This document shows, one piece after another, positions 58,512-64,000 of a stretch of DNA of 64,000 nt. The notes under the pieces were generated by a model. That model was not told the DNA's origin. It saw only the letters and a list, made by a program, of their open reading frames with translations, and did no database searches. This stretch comes from Paraburkholderia bryophila. GTDB taxonomy: Bacteria > Pseudomonadota > Gammaproteobacteria > Burkholderiales > Burkholderiaceae. The translations under genes were made by a program, and so were the position numbers. The stretch covers positions 744,001-808,000 of the forward strand of contig NZ_JACCAS010000002.1 of assembly GCF_013409255.1 (NCBI RefSeq), read 5' to 3'. Positions within the stretch are counted from its first letter, which is position 1. Every line of letters begins with the position of its first letter.

Positions 58512-60155
58512 CTAGTGCCCCATGGTCATGGCCGCGCCCCGCTTCGGGCGCGTGAGCCACATCATCGCGGCGAGCACGAGACACGTGACGCTCGCCATCT
58601 GGAACATATCGCCGGTGGCCATCATGTAGGCCTGTTGCTGCACCACGTGATGCAAGGTGGCGAGTTCGCGCGCGCCGTCGATACCCATGCCGTGCAGACT
58701 CTGCACGAAACGCTGCGTATTGCCCGACGCTTTCGTCACGGACTGCGCGACGACGTCGTAGTGATACAGCGCGCGGTTATCCCATAGCGTGACGCTCATC
58801 GCGGTGCCGAACGCCGCCGACAACGTCCGCAAAAAGTTCGACAGGCTGGCGGCGGCGGCGAGTTTGTCGTCGGAGACACGCGAAAGCGTCGCGGCCGTAA
58901 GCGGAATGAAGAAACACGGCAGCCCGATGCCCTGGATCAAGCCCGGCGTGATGATCTGCGTGAACGTCATGGTCAGCGTGAAATGCGCGTCCCACCACAG
59001 CACGGCCGCGAACACGAGAAAACCGAACGTGGCGAGCACGCGAGCATCGAAACGCGCCGCGTAAATGCCGACCAGAATCGAGAACACCAACGCCAGCACG
59101 CCGAGCGGCGCGGTGGCGAGTCCGGCCTGATACGCGGTGTAGCCCATCACCGCCTGCAGCCATAGCGGAAAGATCACGCCGACCACGGAGAAGCTCATCA
59201 TGCCGAGCGAGATGATCAACACGCAGAACGAAAACGTGCGATCGCGAAACAGGCTCAGATCGATCACCGGGTGCCGTTCGCCCGCTTCCCAGATCAGCAG
59301 CGACACAATCGCCAGCGCGGCGACGATCGCCAGCGTCAGGATCAATGGAGAATCGAACCAGCCACGGTCGTGGCCGAGGTCGAGCACCACTTGCAGCGAC
59401 CCGACGCCTACGATCAGGAGCACGATACCCGGCAGATCGATCGGCGCGGCGCGGGCGGCGCCAGGGTTACGCGCGTCGGCGCGCAACAGCGTCATGCACA
59501 CCGCGAACGAAAAGATGCCGATTGGCAGATTGATCAGGAAGATCCACGGCCACGAGAAGTTGTCGATGATCCAGCCGCCGACTACCGGACCGAAGATCGG
59601 CGCGAGCAGCACCGTCATCGCCCACAGTGCGAGCGCCACGATCCGCTTGTCAGGTGGAAAGGTGCGCAGCAGAATGGTTTGCGATAGCGGCACCATCGGC
59701 CCTGAAAAAAGCCCTTGCAACGCGCGGCACACCACCAGCAGGTGAAAGTCGCCGGCCACGCCGCAGAGCAGCGAGGTCAGCGTGAAAAGAATCACGGCCG
59801 CGAGGAACAGCCGCGTTTCGCCGAGTCGGCGCGAAAGCCAACCGGTCAATGGCACCGCAATCGCCGCGGCCACTGAGTACGAACTGATCACCCAGGTGCC
59901 CTGGCTGTTGGACACGCCGAGACCGCCGGAAATGGTAGGCACCGCGACGTTGGTCACGGTCGAATCCAGCACTTCGATAAAAGTCGCCAGCGATAACGCA
60001 AAGGTCAGCAACGCGAGCCGCATGCCGCGCAAGCGTCGCGTGCCTGACGCGCTACCCACATTGCCTACGCTGCCGGAACCAGGATGCGTGCCGTCCAGCT
60101 GCCGCTCCGCGTCAGGCCAACGTGCGCCTTCCGGCCGTGGCGTGGCCGCGCTCAT
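58512..60155 (-). CDS. EmrB-type MFS drug/lipid exporter (DHA2 family)
   Basis: A 547-residue, 14-helix major facilitator. The start is the ATG overlapping the rhlB stop by four bases; about 40 soluble residues precede the first helix. DHA2 signatures are FIEVLDSTVTNVAVPTISGG, then SSYSVAAAIAVPLTGWLSRR, FLAAVILFTLTSLLCGVAGD and GPVVGGWIIDNFSWPWIFLI. It would form a tripartite pump with the EmrA-type and NodT-type proteins encoded downstream. Location inside the rhl operon suggests rhamnolipid export. Confidence 0.9.
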   Translation of the reverse strand: MSAATPRPEGARWPDAERQLDGTHPGSGSVGNVGSASGTRRLRGMRLALLTFALSLATFIEVLDSTVTNVAVPTISGGLGVSNSQGTWVISSYSVAAAIAVPLTGWLSRRLGETRLFLAAVILFTLTSLLCGVAGDFHLLVVCRALQGLFSGPMVPLSQTILLRTFPPDKRIVALALWAMTVLLAPIFGPVVGGWIIDNFSWPWIFLINLPIGIFSFAVCMTLLRADARNPGAARAAPIDLPGIVLLIVGVGSLQVVLDLGHDRGWFDSPLILTLAIVAALAIVSLLIWEAGERHPVIDLSLFRDRTFSFCVLIISLGMMSFSVVGVIFPLWLQAVMGYTAYQAGLATAPLGVLALVFSILVGIYAARFDARVLATFGFLVFAAVLWWDAHFTLTMTFTQIITPGLIQGIGLPCFFIPLTAATLSRVSDDKLAAAASLSNFLRTLSAAFGTAMSVTLWDNRALYHYDVVAQSVTKASGNTQRFVQSLHGMGIDGARELATLHHVVQQQAYMMATGDMFQMASVTCLVLAAMMWLTRPKRGAAMTMGH

Positions 60156-61480
60156 ACGCCGTGCCCGCTCGCCGCCATGGCGAAAATGGGCACCCGCTCG
60201 CGACTCGGCACGCGCGCGCCGCCGCGCATGAAGCCTTCGATAAAGCGCGCGGCAGCCTCGCAGCCGTTCGGCGACGCCGCCAGTTGGTCCCGCATGCGCC
60301 CGCACTGCGTCGCGATCGATGGATCGCCGAGCACCTGCTTCAATGCGCGCGCAAGCGCTTGTGCGTGCAACGGTCCGTCGAGCCGCACGCCGCAACCGCT
60401 CGCCACCACCCGCTGCGCGTTATCGAACTGATCGTGCGCAAACGGCGTGACGACCTGCGCGATACCCGCGGCATACGCCAGCGCCGCCGTGCCGATGCCG
60501 CCGTGATGCACCAACGCCCGGCAGCGCGGCAGAAGCGTCTGCAAGGGCACGTAACGCCGCTTCAGCAGCACGCTGGGCACAGACGATCCAGCGTCGTCTG
60601 GCTCCGGCGCTTGCGACGTCAGCAGCACGCCTCGCAGTCCGCTTTCACGCAATGCGCCACGTACGGCGTCTTCATAGCGCCCGTGGTCGATCAGCGTCGA
60701 ACCGGGCGTGAACACCACGGGCCGCTCGCCTGCGCCCGCCGCGAGAAATTCGTCCAGTTGCGGATCGGGCGCCGGCTCGCCCATCTCGTTGAACAGCGGA
60801 AAACCGCTCAGCCGATGCGGCGTGGGCCAGTCCGGCTGCGGCCGCGCGAACCACTCGGGAAAGAGGCACAGCACGCCGTCGGTCGAGTGAAGCCACTGGC
60901 CGAAAATGCGCGTGGCCGGTTTCAGCCGCAGTTGCGCGCGCAACGTGTTCAGCGCAGGACCGCACACCTTGTCGAGCACCTGCCGTTCGATCACGCGCAG
61001 CAGCGCCGACTTCACGACAAGCGGCAAGCCGCGCGGAATCGTCAGACGCGGATGAGTCGGCGGCGCATGCGCGGACAGCAAGGTGGACGGCGACACCTGC
61101 ACCGACACCAGCGGCACGCGATACAACTCCTGCATCAGCCGCGCGGAAAACGCCCACAGTGTGCCGACGAGGATCGTGTCGTCGTCGGTCAAGGACACGA
61201 GCGTCTGGAAGTGCGGCAGCAAGGTCGGTGCAATCACCGCCCACAACGTGCGAAACGAGGTGCGCGGATTCCAGAGCGCCGGGTTCGCCATGGCCGCCGC
61301 GTATTCATCCGCTGTGCCGATCGGCCTGAACGCGAAACCTTGCCGACGCGCCGCCGCCTCGAACGGCGGATGGCTGCAGAAAACGATCTCGTGCCCGCGC
61401 GCCGCCAGCGCCGCGCCGATACCGAGCAGCGGATGAACGTCGCCCGCCGAGCCGATCGCGGTGATGATGACCTTGGTCAT
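60152..61480 (-). CDS. rhlB: RhlB-like rhamnosyltransferase 1 (GT1 family)
   Basis: A 442-residue glycosyltransferase. The N terminus MTKVIITAIGSAGDVHPLLG, then ALAARGHEIVFCSHPPFEAA, and the C-terminal donor-binding segment VPLQTLLPRCRALVHHGGIG, then TPFAHDQFDNAQRV, are characteristic of RhlB. It joins dTDP-L-rhamnose to the 3-(3-hydroxyalkanoyloxy)alkanoate made by RhlA, giving mono-rhamnolipid at the inner membrane. It starts nine bases after the methyltransferase-like gene and overlaps the MFS gene by four bases. Confidence 0.92.
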   Translation of the reverse strand: MTKVIITAIGSAGDVHPLLGIGAALAARGHEIVFCSHPPFEAAARRQGFAFRPIGTADEYAAAMANPALWNPRTSFRTLWAVIAPTLLPHFQTLVSLTDDDTILVGTLWAFSARLMQELYRVPLVSVQVSPSTLLSAHAPPTHPRLTIPRGLPLVVKSALLRVIERQVLDKVCGPALNTLRAQLRLKPATRIFGQWLHSTDGVLCLFPEWFARPQPDWPTPHRLSGFPLFNEMGEPAPDPQLDEFLAAGAGERPVVFTPGSTLIDHGRYEDAVRGALRESGLRGVLLTSQAPEPDDAGSSVPSVLLKRRYVPLQTLLPRCRALVHHGGIGTAALAYAAGIAQVVTPFAHDQFDNAQRVVASGCGVRLDGPLHAQALARALKQVLGDPSIATQCGRMRDQLAASPNGCEAAARFIEGFMRGGARVPSRERVPIFAMAASGHGV

Positions 61481-61489
61481 GCCGGCGAC

Positions 61490-62059
61490 TCAGAAGAGAC
61501 CGGGAATCAGCGCGGCCACGTCGCGGCGATACTGTGCGTACGCACCGCCGAAGTGACCGGTCAACCAGCTCTCCTCGACACGCACCTTGTACGCGAGCGA
61601 CGCGAAGATCAGCAACAGCCCGGCCGCGCCGCGCCATTGCATGCCGATGACGGCAGCGCCGACGAGCGCCAGCAGACACCCTGTATAGATAGGATGTCGG
61701 ACCAACGCATAAGGTCCACTGCGCACCAGTTCGTGCCCTTCCTTCAGCGTGACCGACACGCTCCAGTTAGTGCCGAGATGCAGCCGCGCCCACACGGAAA
61801 ATGCCAGACCGGCCAACAGCACCGCGAGACCCGCGAGCTGCACCACGCCGAAAGACTGCGGATCGAACGACCATGCCGCGCGATTGAAGTCCGGCAGCAC
61901 GATCAACGCGCCGCCTACCATCAGCGGAATCGACTGCAACGTGCGCGATCGCGAGGCCTCCTTGCGCGCGGTCGCCTTGACCCGGTTCGACGTCGCGATC
62001 CAATACACGACCCACGCCGTCCACGGCATGACGATGGCAATGCTCTGAGCGAGATTCAT
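61490..62059 (-). CDS. Isoprenylcysteine-carboxyl-methyltransferase-like membrane protein inside the rhl operon
   Basis: A 189-residue membrane protein with about five hydrophobic segments. The SAM-binding signature of the ICMT/PEMT superfamily is at the C terminus: HELVRSGPYALVRHPIYTG (RHPIYTG at 121-127), then the glutamate pair in YKVRVEESWL (162-163) and the aromatic YAQYRRDV. These enzymes methylate carboxylates or amines at membranes. The gene overlaps rhlA by four bases and ends nine bases before rhlB, so it is firmly in the operon. Such a gene is not part of the P. aeruginosa rhlAB operon. A methyl ester of the rhamnolipid or of its hydroxyacid precursor is a possible product, as inference only. 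Confidence 0.82.
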   Translation of the reverse strand: MNLAQSIAIVMPWTAWVVYWIATSNRVKATARKEASRSRTLQSIPLMVGGALIVLPDFNRAAWSFDPQSFGVVQLAGLAVLLAGLAFSVWARLHLGTNWSVSVTLKEGHELVRSGPYALVRHPIYTGCLLALVGAAVIGMQWRGAAGLLLIFASLAYKVRVEESWLTGHFGGAYAQYRRDVAALIPGLF

Positions 62060-63045
62060 GGCAGTTCGGCCTGTTGGAACGAGTGATCGGCGGTTGTCTC
62101 AAACGCCACGCTGCCGACGTTGGCCATGCCGGCCACGTTAGCGACAGGCGCTTGCGACGCCGGCAAAAGGCACGATCGTGCGGCAAGCGTCTCGAAGCAA
62201 TCGAGCGCGCGCTGGACCGGCGGCGGCCCGAAGTAGTCGAGAATCGCGGTGCGCACCTGGCGCAACGCCGGCTTACCTTCGAGGTCGAGGAAATGGCCGG
62301 CCTGTCCGATCGTCGCGAACTCGGCACGCTTCAGATGCACGCTCAACGAACGGACGTCATCCGGCGTGGTGTACTCATCGAGATCGCCGTTGATGAACTT
62401 CAGCCCGCAATCGATATTGCGGAATTCATGCAGGTACTGCTCGGGACGAATCGCCAGGATCTGCTCGACGTGAAACGCGACCTGCTCCTGCTCTTCGCGC
62501 GGCAGCGTCGTCAGATAGCGATAGTTGTAGAGCTTCATGATGCGCGACAGATGCTTGCCCACCGTGTCGTTGAGCAGTTGCGCGGCCTTCAGGTTTTCGC
62601 CGGCCGCTATATGGTCGCGCGCGGCGGTAACGTAGGCGGTCATCGCCTCGTTCAGGCGCGGCGAGAACGACGCGATCACCGCGCGCCTCACACTGGTGCG
62701 TTCCCGCGACAGCGCCAGCAACGAGGCCACGCCGCCCCAGGAAACCGATAACAGGAAACTCGGTTCGAATAAGCGTATTAGATAAAGCAGAATGTCGACT
62801 TCGTCGTCTTTAGACAGAACGAAGCTGCATTTATTATGCGTTTTCGATTGCCCGGCATAAGGCAAATCAAAACAGATAGGGTTATAGCGTTCGCCGAGAT
62901 ATTTGATTGTCTGACCGAACGAGGCTGTGGTAGCCAGCGCGCCGTTGATCAGAATGACACTCTCGAAGGCCGGATCGAATACGTGACGTTCAACGTAGAC
63001 TTTCAGGCCCGCCGGCAGCGGAACAAGGAGTTTTTCGATGGGCAT
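62056..63045 (-). CDS. rhlA: RhlA, 3-(3-hydroxyalkanoyloxy)alkanoate synthase
   Basis: A 329-residue alpha/beta-hydrolase-fold protein. The close match to P. aeruginosa RhlA runs throughout: LKVYVERHVFDPAFESVILI, NGALATTASFGQTIKYLGER, CFDLPYAGQS, the nucleophile S102 in SVSWGGVASLLAL, D223 in GDLDEYTT and H251 in GHFLDLEGK. RhlA joins two 3-hydroxyacyl-ACP units into the lipid part of rhamnolipids. The C terminus extends about 35 residues past the usual end. It heads the seven-gene minus-strand operon. AAGGAG lies 10-15 bases before the ATG region on the coding strand only weakly; the start MPIEKLLVPL fits the family. Confidence 0.93.
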   Translation of the reverse strand: MPIEKLLVPLPAGLKVYVERHVFDPAFESVILINGALATTASFGQTIKYLGERYNPICFDLPYAGQSKTHNKCSFVLSKDDEVDILLYLIRLFEPSFLLSVSWGGVASLLALSRERTSVRRAVIASFSPRLNEAMTAYVTAARDHIAAGENLKAAQLLNDTVGKHLSRIMKLYNYRYLTTLPREEQEQVAFHVEQILAIRPEQYLHEFRNIDCGLKFINGDLDEYTTPDDVRSLSVHLKRAEFATIGQAGHFLDLEGKPALRQVRTAILDYFGPPPVQRALDCFETLAARSCLLPASQAPVANVAGMANVGSVAFETTADHSFQQAELP

Positions 63046-63432
63046 GGCGTATTCGCATGCACTTGCGTCGAAGCAAATGCGTACCGATACCGCGCCCGCA
63101 CTCGCGGGCGCCTTGCGGCCGTGCCACCGCGGATCAGGCCCATGCGACTTGCCTTTGCGCCGGCAAGTCTGATCCGCGACGACCGCTCCTGCACCGAAGC
63201 CTTAGCTTTCGATGCCTCGTGAACTATCTTATATGCACTAATTGAATGCACGCTAGAAACGGCCAACCGTGCTATTCATTGAATACCAGTCTGTCGCTTC
63301 TGCGTTAAGACTAGATGTCAATATACGATAGCAAACCGGTTTTTAAAACAATTTCAAAACTATTTTTTCAGAAAATCTTATTCATGCAGACGGCATGAGA
63401 AATGCGATGTTTAGGCGAATGTAGTCTATTTG
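63046..63432. other. Leader/promoter region of the rhl operon
   Basis: No gene is supported in these 387 bases. The half near rhlA is GC-rich and contains the stem-loop at 63128-63178; the half near the cardiolipin synthase gene is strikingly AT-rich, so promoters probably lie there. A TTGACA on the minus strand (63317-63322) has no convincing -10 at 16-18 bases. I found no clear LuxR-type box. Confidence 0.5.
63128..63178 (-). promoter_or_regulatory. Long two-part stem-loop in the rhlA leader
   Basis: Outer arms CGCGGATCAG (63128-63137) and CTGATCCGCG (63169-63178) and inner arms GACTTGCC (63146-63153) and GGCAAGTC (63162-63169) can pair in one hairpin, with an eight-base bulge on one side and an eight-base loop. 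It lies 83-133 bases before the rhlA ATG. There is no T-run after it on the minus strand, so a leader RNA structure or protein site is more likely than a terminator. Confidence 0.5.
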
Positions 63433-64000
63433 TCAGAGTTGCGACTCCAGTAACGGGATACATTTCTCGATCAGCTTCTCGGTGAACGGCCGGTGCAACC
63501 AGGCTTCGAGCGTGATCTGTTGCGACTCTTTGAGGTCGTCGGCGAAAACCGCTGTTTGCTGCTTCGCGAAGTCGCGGTCGTAGATGTTCAGATTCGCTTC
63601 GTCGTTGAGCTTGAACGAACGGCTGTCGAAATTGGTCGAGCCGACCGACACCAGGTATTCATCCACCACCAGCAATTTGCAATGGAACATGGTGGGCTGA
63701 TACTCGAAGATCTCCACACCCGCTTCAAGCAGATCGCCCCAACACGCACGCGATGCTTCGCGAACCGTGTGCGTGTCGATGCGCTTACCCGGTGTGATGA
63801 TTTGCACTTTCACACCGCGCTTCGCGGCCTCGACGATCGCGTTGATCGTCAGCTTGTCGGGCACGAAGTAGGCGCTCGCCAGATGAATGCTGTGAGTGGC
63901 CGCCGTGATCGCCATCAGGTACATCAACTGCATGTCGTCGCTGCCGCCCGAAGGCGAGCTGCTGAACATATGCGCGAGGCCCTCGCCGGCGGCTTCCACT
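63433..64000 (-). CDS. Cardiolipin synthase / phospholipase D family protein, C-terminal part
   Basis: The visible 188 or so residues run off the right edge; the true start lies outside. The second HKD motif is HCKLLVVDEYLVSVGSTNFD, with the typical FDSRSFKLNDEANLNIYD after it. HSIHLASAYFVPDKLTINAI and GVKVQIITPGKRID are also family sequence. The protein would condense phosphatidylglycerol to cardiolipin in the membrane. The terminal region (ITLEAWLHRPFTEKLIEK) is shared with bacterial ClsA/ClsB-type enzymes. It is upstream of rhlA in the same direction, but 387 bases apart, so it is probably a separate transcript. Confidence 0.88.
   Translation of the reverse strand, partial: VEAAGEGLAHMFSSSPSGGSDDMQLMYLMAITAATHSIHLASAYFVPDKLTINAIVEAAKRGVKVQIITPGKRIDTHTVREASRACWGDLLEAGVEIFEYQPTMFHCKLLVVDEYLVSVGSTNFDSRSFKLNDEANLNIYDRDFAKQQTAVFADDLKESQQITLEAWLHRPFTEKLIEKCIPLLESQL

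Noticed and set aside
60122..62086. A long open frame on the plus strand opposite rhlB and the methyltransferase gene
   Set aside because: Composition is Arg/His/Gln-rich with no family resemblance. It mirrors the codon pattern of the well-supported minus-strand genes and is a GC-rich shadow.
63128..63178. ROSE-type RNA thermometer at rhlA
   Set aside because: The hairpin is 83 bases or more from the start codon and lacks the short U-rich element pairing with the Shine-Dalgarno.
63046..63432. LuxR-type quorum-sensing box upstream of rhlA
   Set aside because: I looked for a CTG-N10-CAG type dyad and found none convincing, so no quorum-sensing claim is made.

Overview
The window is a GC-rich, gene-dense stretch from a betaproteobacterium, most likely Paraburkholderia or Burkholderia sensu lato. 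The case rests on gene content: a rhlA-rhlB-rhlC rhamnolipid operon with its own efflux genes, the DUF3348/DUF802/OmpA/DUF2894 block, a MctSR/MctP-like set, many LysR regulators and widespread ATGA start/stop overlaps. No rRNA, tRNA, phage, transposase or CRISPR array was recognised. The mix of transport, regulation and catabolism resembles a secondary chromosome; that is inference.

Layout. 1-1344: the end of a hotdog thioesterase gene and an HSL-type esterase. 1374-2336: an atypical response regulator. 2683-7738: a ytcA-mdtN-mdtO-mdtP type tripartite efflux operon. 7767-11474: DUF2182 and DUF899 genes, divergent from a HTH regulator and a beta-propeller gene. 11521-14898: an MHS-family organic-acid symporter with a TctDE-like two-component pair, in one operon. 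15025-17071: a quinone oxidoreductase and an orphan NMT1-type binding protein. 17274-20784: an Rrf2 regulator divergent from a flavin disulfide oxidoreductase, a MarR regulator with a small membrane protein sharing an operator, and a MerR regulator with a 19-bp-spacer promoter.

20977-28095 is the first unusual block: an ArsR-type regulator, three consecutive SPFH (HflK/HflC-like) membrane proteins and a P1B-type metal ATPase. The last three genes overlap, and two of the proteins begin with histidine-rich tails. 28452-30993 holds a TerB-like gene, an NhaR-like regulator, a TerC-family gene and a zinc-ribbon gene. 31076-35546 is the second unusual block: a MotA/ExbB-like protein with a very long coiled-coil tail (DUF802) and a MotB-like OmpA protein, flanked by DUF3348 and DUF2894. 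Its architecture recalls the ZorA/ZorB motor.

35702-39121: an NmrA-type reductase, a LysR regulator and a DadA-like oxidase. 39339-43211: a candidate Fur box followed by a Fiu-like catecholate receptor, a Sel1 protein and a YbiX-like hydroxylase. 43289-45097: a hipBA toxin-antitoxin locus with three evenly spaced palindromic operators, closed by a strong bidirectional terminator. 45223-49210: a MctP-like monocarboxylate symporter with its DUF3311 partner, divergent from a Cache-domain kinase and NarL-type regulator. 49225-54707: a small exported protein, then a lipoprotein sulfatase with its own formylglycine-generating enzyme, a MetQ-like binding protein and a cysteine-cluster protein.

54708-63045 (minus strand) is a seven-gene rhamnolipid operon: rhlA, an isoprenylcysteine-methyltransferase-like gene, rhlB, an EmrB-type MFS gene, rhlC, a NodT-type outer-membrane factor and an EmrA-type fusion protein. 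Most junctions overlap by 1-4 bases, so production and export are probably translationally coupled. The window ends inside a cardiolipin synthase/phospholipase D gene.
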